Assembly (NCBI GenBank): GCA_036262075.1
Contig: DATAJO010000034.1
Coordinates: 62,001-126,000, forward strand
DNA from: JACDBZ01 sp036262075
Lineage (GTDB): Bacteria > Chloroflexota > Limnocylindria > QHBO01
Direction of reading: 5' to 3'
Length of the DNA stretch: 64,000 nt
Below are positions 25,197 to 33,481 of the stretch, one piece after another. Numbering within the stretch: position 1 is the first letter of the stretch; each line of letters begins with the position of its first letter. The position numbers and the translations under genes are program-made. Under the pieces are notes generated by a model. The model saw only the letters and a program-made list of their open reading frames with translations, searched no databases and was not told where the DNA came from.

Positions 25197-26453
25197 TCAG
25201 GCTCCGAAGACGCGACGCACCGCGGCGATCGCATCGGTCAGGCGCGCGACGTCGTCGAGGTCGTTGTACACGTAGAAGCTCGCCCGCGTCGTGGCCGGCA
25301 GGTCGTAGCGCTGCATGACCGGCTGCGCACAGTGGTGCCCGGCGCGGACCGCGACCGCCTCGGCGTCGAAGATCGTGGCCACGTCGTGCGGGTGGACGCC
25401 GTCGAGGACGAAGCTGATGACCCCCGCGTGCTCGTCCGGGTCGTCCGGGCCGAGGCGTCGCAGCCCGTCGATCTCGCCGAGGGTCGACCATGCGGCGCTG
25501 AACAGCGCGCGCTCGTGGGCACGCACGTTCGCCATGCCGAGGTTGGCGAGGTAGTCGATCGCCGCGTGCAGCCCGGCCGCCTCGGCGATGGCCGGCGTGC
25601 CGGCCTCGAACTTCCACGGCACCTCGTTCCACTCGGTGCCCTCGAGCGTGACCCTGGTGATCATGCTGCCGCCGGTCAGGAAGGGCGGCATCGCGTCGAG
25701 CAGCTCGCGGCGGGCCCATAGGGCGCCGATGCCGGACGGGCCGAGCATCTTGTGCCCGGACAGGGCCAGGAAGTCCACGCCGAGCGCGGCCACGTCGACC
25801 GGCATGTGCGGCACGCTCTGCGCCGCATCGAGGACGACGAGGGCGCCGGCGGCGTGGGCCTCGGCCGTGATCTCGGCCACGGGGTTGATCGTGCCGAGCG
25901 AGTTGCTCACGTGACCGACCGCGAACAGCCGGGGACCGCGGGCGAGCTTCTCGCGCAGGTCGTCACGATCGAGCCGGCCGTCGTCGGTGAGCCGGACGTA
26001 GTCGATCGCCGCCCCGGTCGCCGCGGCCACCTGCTGCCACGGCACGAGGTTGGCGTGGTGCTCCATCTCGGTGGCCAGGATCCGGTCGCCCGGACCGAGG
26101 TTCGATCGGCCCCAGCTGTAGGCCACGAGGTTGAGCGCCTCGGTCGCGTTGCGGACGAAGACGATCTCGCGGTCGCTCGGCGCGCCGATGAACCGGGCCA
26201 GCGCCTTGCGCGCCGCCTCGTAGCGGGCCGTGGCGTCCTCGCTCAGCTCGTAGATCCCGCGATGGACGTTGGCGTAGTGATGGGCGTAGGCATCGGCGAT
26301 CGCATCGATCACGACCCGCGGCTTCGGAGAGGACGCGGCCGAGTCGAGGTACGCGAGCGGCCGGCCGGACCGATGCGGGCGGTCGAAGACCGGGAAGTCG
26401 GCGCGCAGCGCCGTCCCGTCGAGGCCCGTGGACCGTGCCTGCTCGATGGCCAT
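25197..26453 (-). CDS. sufS: Cysteine desulfurase SufS
   Basis: A 418-residue class II (SufS-type) PLP cysteine desulfurase. The PLP lysine is in LSGHKMLGPSG, the PLP His in ATEMEHHANLVPW and the catalytic Cys in VRAGHHCAQPVM. It removes sulfur from cysteine as a persulfide for SufU. The starting stretch TALRADFPVFDRP... is as in the family. It lies 20 bases after sufC in the same operon. Having cysteine synthesis genes downstream puts production and use of cysteine sulfur in one transcript. Confidence 0.96.
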   Translation of the reverse strand: MAIEQARSTGLDGTALRADFPVFDRPHRSGRPLAYLDSAASSPKPRVVIDAIADAYAHHYANVHRGIYELSEDATARYEAARKALARFIGAPSDREIVFVRNATEALNLVAYSWGRSNLGPGDRILATEMEHHANLVPWQQVAAATGAAIDYVRLTDDGRLDRDDLREKLARGPRLFAVGHVSNSLGTINPVAEITAEAHAAGALVVLDAAQSVPHMPVDVAALGVDFLALSGHKMLGPSGIGALWARRELLDAMPPFLTGGSMITRVTLEGTEWNEVPWKFEAGTPAIAEAAGLHAAIDYLANLGMANVRAHERALFSAAWSTLGEIDGLRRLGPDDPDEHAGVISFVLDGVHPHDVATIFDAEAVAVRAGHHCAQPVMQRYDLPATTRASFYVYNDLDDVARLTDAIAAVRRVFGA

Positions 26454-26473
26454 CGGTGCGTGCGTCGCTTCCG

Positions 26474-27316
26474 TCAGTGCGAGCTGACCGGCTCGGGCGC
26501 CGCGGCCGAGTCGCCGGTGCCGGCCGGCAGGCCGACCTGCTCGCGAACCCAGTCGTAGCCGTTGGCCTCGAGCTGATGGCTCAGCTCCTCGCCGCCGGAC
26601 ATCACGATCCGTCCGTCGAGCAGGACGTGGACGAACTGCGGCTTCACGTAGTTCAGCATGCGCTGGTAGTGGGTGATCATCAGCACGCCCATCTCGGGGT
26701 TGAGCGTCGCGTTGATCCCCTCGGCCACGTTCTTCAGCGCGTCGATGTCGAGGCCCGAGTCCGTCTCGTCGAGGATCGCCATCTGGGGGTTGAGGATGGC
26801 CATCTGGAGCATCTCGAGCCGCTTCTTCTCACCGCCCGAGAAGCCGTCGTTGACGTAGCGCGTCGCGAATGACGGGTCCATGCGGAGGAGCGCCATCTTC
26901 TCCTCCAGCAGCTTGCGGAACTTCGCGAGCGGGATGCCCGTGTACTTCACGCTCGCCTCACCGGTCTCGTCGGCCGGCTTGGGGTGATGGACGGCGTTGT
27001 AGATGTTGCGCAGGAAGCTCGCCACCGTCACGCCCGGGATGGCGCTCGGGTACTGGAAGGCGAGGAACAGGCCGAGCCGCGCCCGCTTGTCGGGCGGGAG
27101 CGTCAGCAGGTCCTCACCGCGCCAGGTGACGCTGCCGGCGTCCACGGTGTAGTCGGGATGCCCCATGAGCGTGTACGCCAGCGAGGTCTTGCCGGAGCCG
27201 TTCGGGCCCATGAGGGCATGCACCTCGCCCTGGCGGACGGTGAGGTCGAGGCCCTTGAGGATCTTCTTGCCTCCGATGCTCACCTCGAGCCCGGAGATCA
27301 CGAGTTCGTCGGTCAT
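26474..27316 (-). CDS. sufC: Fe-S assembly ATPase SufC
   Basis: A 280-residue ABC-type ATPase of the SufBCD scaffold: Walker A GPNGSGKTS, Q-loop FLAFQYPSAIPGV, signature FSGGEKKRLEMLQ, Walker B MAILDETDSGLD and H-loop ITHYQRML. The C-terminal ~25 residues (PAGTGDSAAAPEPVSSH) extend beyond the usual SufC. The ATG at 27316 overlaps the Rrf2 gene stop (ATGA) and has AAGGA 4 bases upstream. Confidence 0.96.
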   Translation of the reverse strand: MTDELVISGLEVSIGGKKILKGLDLTVRQGEVHALMGPNGSGKTSLAYTLMGHPDYTVDAGSVTWRGEDLLTLPPDKRARLGLFLAFQYPSAIPGVTVASFLRNIYNAVHHPKPADETGEASVKYTGIPLAKFRKLLEEKMALLRMDPSFATRYVNDGFSGGEKKRLEMLQMAILNPQMAILDETDSGLDIDALKNVAEGINATLNPEMGVLMITHYQRMLNYVKPQFVHVLLDGRIVMSGGEELSHQLEANGYDWVREQVGLPAGTGDSAAAPEPVSSH

Positions 27317-27810
27317 GCGTTCCTTGCTGTTCCTTGCGTGCTGCTGAGGGTGTGGGCCGCGGCGCGTCGGCGCCGGACCTCGACCGGGTAGGGCGGGCCG
27401 CCGGCCGTGGACACGACGTCGGCGAGCGACGTCGCGCCGAGCGACAGGCTGAGCGACTCGTAAACGCGCTGGAAGACCTCGTGCACGCTGCACGGCTGCG
27501 GCCGGTCGCAGTGCTCGAGGTCCTCGGAGCCGGCGCACGGCATCTCGAGGAGCGGTCCCTCGAGCGCGCGCACCGCATCGGTCATGTGAATCTCGGAGGC
27601 CGGGCGAGCGAGCCGGTAGCCGCCCGCCTGCCCGCGCGTGGCGGTGACGAGGTCGGCGCGTCGAAGATCGCCCACGAGCTGCTCGAGGTAGGCGTGCGGC
27701 AGCTTTTCGCGCTTCGCGATCTCAGTCAGCGACAGGCAGCGATCGGCGTCGCTGCGCGCCAGCGCGATGAGGACGCGAATCCCGTATTCGGTGCGAGTGC
27801 TGATCTTCAT
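27313..27810 (-). CDS. Rrf2-family Fe-S-sensing transcriptional regulator
   Basis: A 165-residue IscR/SufR-like repressor: N-terminal winged helix (MKISTRTEYGIRVLIALARS... QAGGYRLARPASEI) and a cluster-binding loop with three cysteines spaced C-x8-C-x5-C (PCAGSEDLEHCDRPQPCSV). It should sense [2Fe-2S] or [4Fe-4S] status and control this operon. A likely operator is the CCGACT-N5-AGTCGG palindrome at the sufB promoter. It sits between the Rieske gene and sufC in the transcript, so it would be autoregulated. Confidence 0.9.
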   Translation of the reverse strand: MKISTRTEYGIRVLIALARSDADRCLSLTEIAKREKLPHAYLEQLVGDLRRADLVTATRGQAGGYRLARPASEIHMTDAVRALEGPLLEMPCAGSEDLEHCDRPQPCSVHEVFQRVYESLSLSLGATSLADVVSTAGGPPYPVEVRRRRAAAHTLSSTQGTARNA

Positions 27811-27826
27811 CGACGCGCCACCTCCC

Positions 27827-28162
27827 TCATCCGAGCCGGACCCGGACCTCGTCGCCCTCGACGACGGTGTCGTAGGCGGTCACCGGCCGAACCGGCGGCA
27901 GCGCCAGCACGCGTCCGGTGAAGAGGTCGAAGCGGCCACCGTGGCGCGGGCACTCGACCGCCGAATCGTCGAGCTCGCCCTCACCGAGCGTGCCGCCGTC
28001 ATGGGTGCACACGTTGTCGATCGCGCCCCACTCGCCGTCCTCGGTCCGGCCGAGGCAGATCGAGCGGCCGTCGACCTCGACGACGCGGACGGTACCGGGC
28101 TGGACGTCGCCGACGCGGGCCACGGTCACGAACCCGCTGGCCGGCTGGCCGAGGGCGGTCAT
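27827..28162 (-). CDS. Rieske [2Fe-2S] ferredoxin-like protein
   Basis: A 111-residue soluble Rieske protein with both ligand boxes, CTHDGGTLGEG (C-x-H) and CPRHGGRFDLFTG (C-x2-H). Small Rieske proteins of this kind (SufE2/NirD/BphF-like) are common inside Gram-positive-type suf operons and are thought to supply electrons. The ATG overlaps the sufD stop by 4 bases. It has no signal peptide or membrane segment. Confidence 0.92.
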   Translation of the reverse strand: MTALGQPASGFVTVARVGDVQPGTVRVVEVDGRSICLGRTEDGEWGAIDNVCTHDGGTLGEGELDDSAVECPRHGGRFDLFTGRVLALPPVRPVTAYDTVVEGDEVRVRLG

Positions 28163-29427
28163 GCGGCCGCCTCCTCATCGGAGAAGCCGATGCGCCGCGC
28201 GAGCGCGGCGAGGACCTCGGCGCGGATCGTCTCGTCGTGGACCTGCCCGACCACCTGCTCGAAGAAGCCACGCACGATCATCCGCTCCGCCGCCGCGGCA
28301 TCGAGGCCGCGCGACTGGGCGTAGAACAGCTGGATCGGGTCGATCGCCCCGGCCGTCGCGCCGTGGCCGCAGCGCAGGATGTCGTTCGTCTCGATCTCGA
28401 GGACCGGGATCGGCTCCGCGCCGGCCTGCGAGCTGAGCAGCAGGTTGCGGCATTCCTGGTACGAGCTCGTCTGCTTCGACCCGGCCCTGACCTTGGTCAC
28501 CCCGTAGAAGGCGGCCCTCGCCCGGTCGTAGAGGGCCGACAGGTAGAGCAGGTCGCTCGTCGCGTAGCTGGCGTGCAGGTCCTGCACCGAGTTGATGTCG
28601 ATGTGCTGGTCGTCGCCCGCGGCGAGCAGGCCGAGCAGCTTCGAGGTGCCGCCCTTGCCGGTCATCTGGACGTCGAGCCCGACCTTCGTGACCTTCGAGC
28701 CGACCTCGGCGTTGAGCGTGGTGACCTCGGCGTCCTGGCCGACGTCGACCCGCTGCGAGCCGACGTTCCACGCCGCGTCGCCGAGGCGCTGCAGGTTCGC
28801 ATAGCGCACCCGCGCGCCCTGGCCGGCGACGACCTCGACGATCCCGCCGAACCACGTGCTCACGCCGTCCGGCGACTCGACGTCCTCGAGGATCGCCACG
28901 TCGGCGCCCTCCTCGGCGACGACGAGCGTCACCGGCAGGTAGGTCGAGGCAGCAGGGGGCAGGACGGTGCGGACGACGATCGTGCCGTCCACGGCCACGC
29001 CGCGCGGGACGTAGGCGAACACTCCGCCGGTCCACGCCGCCTGGGCGAGGGCCCAGAAGTGGGCGTGCGAGGCCTGCCCCTCCTGCGTGCCGAGGTGTCG
29101 GCGCACGAGGTCGGCGTGGTCGCGCGCCGCGTCGCGCAGGTCGGCCACCACGACGCCCGCCTCGGCGGCGCCCGCCGGCAGCGAGACCTCGACCCGCGGT
29201 GCCTCGACGAGCAGCTGGCCGTCGCGGGGCAGCCCGGCGAGGTTGGTCCGTCGCCATTCCTCCTCCAGGCCGGTCGGCGGAGGCGTGGACTCGGCCTTCG
29301 CCCACCACGCGGCGCGGTGGTCGCGGAGCCAGTCCGGCTCGTTGAGCTGGTCGCTGATGCGCCCGATCGCCGCGGCGTCGAGCGTGGCCGCGGAAGGCGT
29401 CGTGTTGGTCGTCGTCGTCATGCTCAT
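28159..29427 (-). CDS. sufD: Fe-S cluster assembly protein SufD
   Basis: A 422-residue SufB/SufD-family protein. It has the central right-handed beta-helix (for example VEVVAGQGARVRYANLQ, QMTGKGGTSKLLGLLAAGDDQHIDINS) and the helical C-terminus RCGHGATAGAIDPIQLFYAQSRGLD, including the conserved His used with SufB in the cluster site. It partners SufB and SufC. Unlike the rest of the operon it is separated from sufB by 418 bp of repeats. The N-terminal STTNTT-type tail is poorly conserved, but ATG 29427 is the only good start. Confidence 0.93.
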   Translation of the reverse strand: MSMTTTTNTTPSAATLDAAAIGRISDQLNEPDWLRDHRAAWWAKAESTPPPTGLEEEWRRTNLAGLPRDGQLLVEAPRVEVSLPAGAAEAGVVVADLRDAARDHADLVRRHLGTQEGQASHAHFWALAQAAWTGGVFAYVPRGVAVDGTIVVRTVLPPAASTYLPVTLVVAEEGADVAILEDVESPDGVSTWFGGIVEVVAGQGARVRYANLQRLGDAAWNVGSQRVDVGQDAEVTTLNAEVGSKVTKVGLDVQMTGKGGTSKLLGLLAAGDDQHIDINSVQDLHASYATSDLLYLSALYDRARAAFYGVTKVRAGSKQTSSYQECRNLLLSSQAGAEPIPVLEIETNDILRCGHGATAGAIDPIQLFYAQSRGLDAAAAERMIVRGFFEQVVGQVHDETIRAEVLAALARRIGFSDEEAAA

Positions 29428-29449
29428 GTGCAGTGGCCCCCAAGCTCCC

Positions 29450-29847
29450 CTGCGATATCTCGGGGGTTGGTGGCCCCCGCGATATATCGGGGGTTTGTGG
29501 CCCAGGCAGCTGCTTCGGGCGACGTATCGCCGAAATATCGGTAGGCCTGTGGCCTGGATGGCGCCAAACCATCCCCTCGAGCGCTGGATGCACCCATAAA
29601 TCGAACAGGCGTCGCCCGAAGCGGGGTTCTGGCGACATTCCGCCGATTTATCGAAGAGGGCCGTGGCGAGGCCACGAGCCGAACGGACCCCGTCGCCCGA
29701 AGCGCGGTTCTGGCGACATTCCGCCGATTTATCGAAGAGGGCCGATGCATCGAAGAGGGCCGACGTATCGAAGAGGGCCGATGCATCGAAGAGGGCCGAT
29801 CTATCAAAGAGGGCCGTGGCGAGGCCACGAACCGAACGGACCCCGTC
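29450..29847. repeat. Array of short CGA...TCG palindromes and tandem 18-bp repeats between sufB and sufD
   Basis: The 29428-29845 gap has no gene. It holds: a GATATCTCGGGGG...CCCCCGCGATATATCGGGGG hairpin set (29450-29490; stem CGGGGG/CCCCCG at 29461-29479); GACGTATCGCCGAAATATCGG near 29520; five contiguous 18-bp units GCCGAT(TT/GC/CT)ATCGAAGAGG at 29723-29812, with another at 29642; an ~53 bp direct repeat (starts 29611 and 29692, period 81); and two copies of GTGGCGAGGCCAC followed by GCCGAACGGACCCCGTC-like sequence (29664 and 29817). Most units contain CGATnnATCG or close variants such as CGATGCATCG and CGATATATCG. Confidence 0.85.
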
Positions 29848-31258
29848 ACCCGACGGCGCCTTCCATCTGGAGCTGGATGAGGCGGTTCATCTCGACCGCG
29901 TACTCCATCGGCAGCTCCTTGACGATCGGCTCGATGAAGCCGTTCACGATCATCGCGCTCGCCTCCGCCTCGGAGAGCCCGCGGCTCATGAGGTAGAAGA
30001 GCTGCTCGGAGCCGACCTTCGAGACCGTCGCCTCGTGGCCGATGGTGACGTCCTCCTCGTCGATCTCCATGTACGGGTACGTGTCGGAGCGGGCCTCCTC
30101 GTCGAGGATGAGCGCGTCGCATCGGACGGTCGACTTCGACTTCTCGCAGCCGGGATACACCTTGACCAGGCCGCGGTACGAGGTGCGGCCGGTGCCCTTG
30201 CTGATCGACTTGCTGGTGATGAGCGAGGTCGTGTTCGGCGCGGCGTGGATGACCTTGCCGCCGGCGTCCTGGTGCTGATCGTCGCCGGCGAAGGCGATGG
30301 ACAGCACCTCGCCGTGCGCCCGCTCGCCGAGCAGGTAGATCGACGGGTACTTCATCGTCACCTTCGAGCCGAGGTTGCCGTCGACCCACTCCATGACCGC
30401 GTCCTCGTGGGCCACGGCGCGCTTGGTGACGAGGTTGTAGACGTTGTGGCTCCAGTTCTGGATCGTCGTGTACCGGACGCGGGCGCCCTTCTTGACGATG
30501 ATCTCGACGACGGCGCTATGGAGCGAGGCGGTCGAGTACGTCGGGGCGGTGCAGCCCTCCACGTAATGCACGCTGGAGCCCTCGTCCGCGATGATCAGCG
30601 TCCGCTCGAACTGGCCCATGTTCTCGGTGTTGATCCGGAAGTAGGCCTGCAGCGGCAGCTCGACGTGGACGCCCGGCGGCACGTAGATGAACGAGCCACC
30701 CGACCAGACCGCGGTGTTCAGCGCCGCGAGCTTGTTGTCGTTCGCCGGGATGACCGTCCCGAAGTGCTCCTGGAAGATCTCCGGGTACTTCTTCAGCGCC
30801 TCATCGGTGCCGAGGAAGATGACGCCCTGCTTCTCGAGGTCGGAGCGGATGTTGTGGTAGATGACCTCGGAGTCGTACTGCCCGCCCACGCCGGCGAGGT
30901 ACTTCTTCTCCGCCTCCGGGATGCCGAGGCGGTCGTACGTGCGGCGGATGTACTCCGGCACGTCGTCCCAGGACTGCGCGGCCTTGTCGGTCGGCGCGAT
31001 GTAGTAGTAGATGTCCTGGAAATCGATCCCCGACAGGTCGGCGCCCCACTGCGGCATCGGCCGCGACTCGAAGTGCCGATACGCCTTGAGGCGCAGCTTC
31101 GTCATCCACTCCGGCTCGCCCTTGAAGCGGCTGATCTCCTCGACGATCTCCGCCGACAGGCCCTTGCGGGCGATGTTGATCGGCTTCGCCTCGGGATCGT
31201 GCCAGCCGTACTTGTAGCCGCCGGGGATCTGGTCCAGGGCAGGATTCGGAAGTGCCAT
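29846..31258 (-). CDS. sufB: Fe-S cluster assembly protein SufB
   Basis: A 470-residue SufB, scaffold of the SufBC2D complex. Diagnostic segments are WHDPEAKPINIARKGLSAE at the start, PTDKAAQSWDDVP, PYIEGCTAP-like VEGCTAPTYSTASLHSAVVE, NWSHNVYNLVTKRA, and SDTYPYMEIDEEDVTIGHEA with C-terminal SRGLSEAEASAMIVNGF. It is the first gene of the operon, with AGGAG ahead of the ATG and a ~75-base leader carrying the putative Rrf2 operator. The length is typical. Confidence 0.97.
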   Translation of the reverse strand: MALPNPALDQIPGGYKYGWHDPEAKPINIARKGLSAEIVEEISRFKGEPEWMTKLRLKAYRHFESRPMPQWGADLSGIDFQDIYYYIAPTDKAAQSWDDVPEYIRRTYDRLGIPEAEKKYLAGVGGQYDSEVIYHNIRSDLEKQGVIFLGTDEALKKYPEIFQEHFGTVIPANDNKLAALNTAVWSGGSFIYVPPGVHVELPLQAYFRINTENMGQFERTLIIADEGSSVHYVEGCTAPTYSTASLHSAVVEIIVKKGARVRYTTIQNWSHNVYNLVTKRAVAHEDAVMEWVDGNLGSKVTMKYPSIYLLGERAHGEVLSIAFAGDDQHQDAGGKVIHAAPNTTSLITSKSISKGTGRTSYRGLVKVYPGCEKSKSTVRCDALILDEEARSDTYPYMEIDEEDVTIGHEATVSKVGSEQLFYLMSRGLSEAEASAMIVNGFIEPIVKELPMEYAVEMNRLIQLQMEGAVG

Positions 31259-31311
31259 GCGCTCCTCGTGGGGTCTCGCTCGCGCTGCGTGTCGGGACCG
31301 TTCGTGGAATC

Positions 31312-31328
31312 CCGACTGAAATAGTCGG
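31312..31328 (-). promoter_or_regulatory. Putative Rrf2 operator CCGACT-N5-AGTCGG
   Basis: A perfect 6-base inverted repeat with spacer GAAAT (read on either strand) lies ~6-22 bases downstream of the predicted sufB transcription start. Position and symmetry suit a repressor site, and the operon encodes an Rrf2 protein. I see only one copy in the window. Confidence 0.65.
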
Positions 31329-31340
31329 TGTTACGCCCGC

Positions 31341-31369
31341 ATTGTCCCCCGAACGGCGCGGACGGTCAA
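31341..31369 (-). promoter_or_regulatory. suf operon promoter, TTGACC-N17-GACAAT
   Basis: On the minus strand TTGACC (31364-31369), exactly 17 bases, and GACAAT (31341-31346) form a near-consensus primary-sigma promoter. The predicted start is ~31334, giving a ~75-base 5' leader to sufB. This and the tRNA-fMet promoter are the best two-box promoters in the window. Confidence 0.75.
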
Positions 31370-31374
31370 CCGAA

Positions 31375-31394
31375 GGGGCCGATGCACTGGCCCC
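31375..31394 (-). terminator. Hairpin after the ferredoxin reductase-like gene
   Basis: GGGGCC-N8-GGCCCC immediately follows the stop codon (31395) of the minus-strand flavoprotein gene and lies just upstream of the suf promoter. No T-run is present. Confidence 0.45.
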
Positions 31395-32561
31395 CTAGCC
31401 GATGGCCTGCGCCGCCGTGCGCAGGCCGTCGAGGCCGATGCCCTCGGCCACCAGGCGTCGCAGGACCTCGACCGGCGCCGCCGCGTCGATCGATGCCACC
31501 TGGACCACCCGATCGCCGTCGAGGTGGGCGAGCAGCCGATCCGGCACGACCCATGTCTCGCGGCCCCACGCGTCGGGCGCGCCGACGACGTCGATCTGGT
31601 GCCCCGCGACGTCGGAGAAGACCCACGGCGCCGGGTCCGAGCCGATGTCCGCGCCGAGCATCGCGCGCGCCGCGCGCTCGCCGCCCTCGCGCGCCGCGTG
31701 CCAGTGCTCGATCCGCCGTCCGGTCCGGCGCGCGACGTCGCCCGCCGCCCAGATCGCCGGATGGCTCGTGCGATGCGTGGCGTCGGTCACGATGCCGTCC
31801 TCGGTCTCGAGGCCGGCGCTGGCCGCCAGCCCGTCGCGGGGCACGACACCGATGCCCGCGACCACGAAGGCCGCCGGCACGCGCTCGGTCCCGACCCAGG
31901 CGGCGCCCTGCTCGACGCGGCTCACCCCGGCGCCCAGCCGCACCTCCACCCCGTTGGTGGCGAGCGCCCAGACCGCCCATCGGGAGAGCTCCTCGCCCAT
32001 CGAGCCGGCCCAGAGGTGCTGCCCGAGCTCGACGACCGCCGGTCGCAGGCCGAGCGTCGCCAGCGACGAGGCGACCTCGAGGCCGATGAACCCGCCGCCC
32101 ACGACCACGACCTCGGCGTCGCGGCCGGCGCGGACCGCCGCCTCGCGGATGCGTCGCGCATCGGCCAGCGTGCGCAGCATGAGCGCGTGCTCGGCACCGG
32201 GGACCGGGAGCTTCCTGGGCTCGGCGCCGGTGGCGAGGAGGCATCGGTCGAACCGGATGGTCGAGCCATCCTCCAGCGTCGCGCTGCGCGCATCGGGGTC
32301 GAGCGCGACGACGCGCGCATCGGTCCGCAGCTCGATCCCCCGCCGCTCGTACCACGAGGGTGGCTCGGCGAGGACGAGGTCGTCGGGCAGGTCGTCGCGC
32401 AGGAGCTCCTTGCTCAGCGGCGGGCGGTTGTACGGCGGCATCGGCTCGTCGCCGACGAGGAGGATCCGGCCGTCGAAGCCGTCCCTGCGAAGCTGTCGTG
32501 CGCACCGCGCCGATGCGACGCCGCCACCGATGAGGAGGATGTCGGTCTCGATGTCGGCCAC
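31395..32561 (-). CDS. FAD/NAD(P)-dependent ferredoxin (rubredoxin) reductase-like protein
   Basis: A 388-residue pyridine nucleotide-disulfide oxidoreductase-fold protein. The FAD Gly-rich loop is LLIGGGVASARCAR, then PYNRPPLSKELL (typical of the ferredoxin reductase BphA4/PdR group), the NAD loop VVVVGGGFIGLEVA, and FAD motif AIWAAGDVA. The C-terminal reductase domain spans ~300-385. It probably passes electrons from NAD(P)H to a ferredoxin or the Rieske protein of the neighbouring operon. GTG 32561 has a TAGCAT box 6 bases upstream. It points the same way as suf but has its own promoter and is downstream of none of it. Confidence 0.88.
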   Translation of the reverse strand: MADIETDILLIGGGVASARCARQLRRDGFDGRILLVGDEPMPPYNRPPLSKELLRDDLPDDLVLAEPPSWYERRGIELRTDARVVALDPDARSATLEDGSTIRFDRCLLATGAEPRKLPVPGAEHALMLRTLADARRIREAAVRAGRDAEVVVVGGGFIGLEVASSLATLGLRPAVVELGQHLWAGSMGEELSRWAVWALATNGVEVRLGAGVSRVEQGAAWVGTERVPAAFVVAGIGVVPRDGLAASAGLETEDGIVTDATHRTSHPAIWAAGDVARRTGRRIEHWHAAREGGERAARAMLGADIGSDPAPWVFSDVAGHQIDVVGAPDAWGRETWVVPDRLLAHLDGDRVVQVASIDAAAPVEVLRRLVAEGIGLDGLRTAAQAIG

Positions 32562-32614
32562 GCGACCATGCTAGCCGGGAAGCGGCGCTGGCCACCTCCC
32601 GTAGACTCCGGACG
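32562..32614. promoter_or_regulatory. Divergent leaderless promoters (TAGCAT minus, TAGACT plus)
   Basis: TAGCAT on the minus strand (32568-32573) is 6 bases from GTG 32561, and TAGACT on the plus strand (32602-32607) is 7 bases from ATG 32615. The two starts are only 53 bases apart, so the -35 regions of each promoter overlap the other gene's core promoter. Confidence 0.55.
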
Positions 32615-33481
32615 ATGCGAGCACCAGCCGACGTCGCGCTCCGCGACGCCACCCCGGACGACCTGCCGGCCATCGTCGCGATGCGCGGCGCCGCGGAGTG
32701 GAGCCTCCACCAGTGGGCCATGGCCTGGCTGGTCGACGAGCCGACCGCGTCATTCGTGGTCGCCGAGGAGCGGGACGGCGAGCTCGTGGCAATGGGCTCG
32801 GGGATCGTGTACCGCCCGTCGCTCGGGTTCATCGGCAACATGGTCGTGGCCGAGAGCCACCGGCGGCGCGGGCTCGGCTCCGCGATCCTGTCCACGATCC
32901 TCGACCGGCTGACCGCCGCCGGCTGCACCCGCTTCGAGCTCAACGCCACCGACCAGGGCCGCCCGCTCTACGAGCGCCACGGCTTCACGAGCCGAGGCAC
33001 GAGCCTGCCGGCCGGCATCGCGCGTCGAGCCCTGCGTCGGCTGGGCGAGGGGACGCCCGCGAGGCCGATGCGCACCGACGACATCGACCGGATCGTCGAC
33101 TACGACCCGCCGCGATCCGGCGGCGACCGTTCGGCGCTCCTGCGGCTGCTCGCGACCGATGCCCTGGCCCGCGGCTTCGTCGTCGAGCGCGACGGCGCCC
33201 TGGCCGGCTTCGCGTTCCTCCAGCACGAGGAACGGCGCGTGGGCCCGATGCTGGCCGACACGCCGGAGGACGCCGCCGGGCTGGTCGCGGCCATGTTCGA
33301 GGCCGAGCCCGACCTCGAGGACGTCCGCCTCAACCTGCCGCCCGGCAACGTCGCGGGCGCGGAGTGGCTGAAGCGCGCCCGTGTGGCCACGGCGGCCTGG
33401 GACGGGCGGATGGCGCGCGGCCCGGACGTGCCGCGCCGCGACGACGCGATCTACCAGATGACGGTGGGTCCGCTCGGGTGA
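32615..33481 (+). CDS. GNAT-family N-acetyltransferase (tandem domain)
   Basis: A 288-residue protein. The N-terminal GNAT domain has the acetyl-CoA loop VVAESHRRRGLGSAIL and the FELNATDQGRPLYERHGF beta-bulge/helix 4 region. A second, degenerate GNAT-like half follows (~150-285). The substrate is unknown. Its stop overlaps the rsgA start as GTGA, suggesting joint expression with the ribosome GTPase. Confidence 0.85.
   Translation: MRAPADVALRDATPDDLPAIVAMRGAAEWSLHQWAMAWLVDEPTASFVVAEERDGELVAMGSGIVYRPSLGFIGNMVVAESHRRRGLGSAILSTILDRLTAAGCTRFELNATDQGRPLYERHGFTSRGTSLPAGIARRALRRLGEGTPARPMRTDDIDRIVDYDPPRSGGDRSALLRLLATDALARGFVVERDGALAGFAFLQHEERRVGPMLADTPEDAAGLVAAMFEAEPDLEDVRLNLPPGNVAGAEWLKRARVATAAWDGRMARGPDVPRRDDAIYQMTVGPLG

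Noticed and set aside
29642..29812. Possible CRISPR array at the 18-bp tandem repeats
   Set aside because: The units are contiguous with no spacers, vary in the centre, and there are no cas genes.
21952..31340. Riboswitch or T-box controlling the cysteine genes
   Set aside because: Gaps between these genes are too short, and no SAM, T-box or similar conserved core is visible; the only long gap (29428-29845) is the repeat array.
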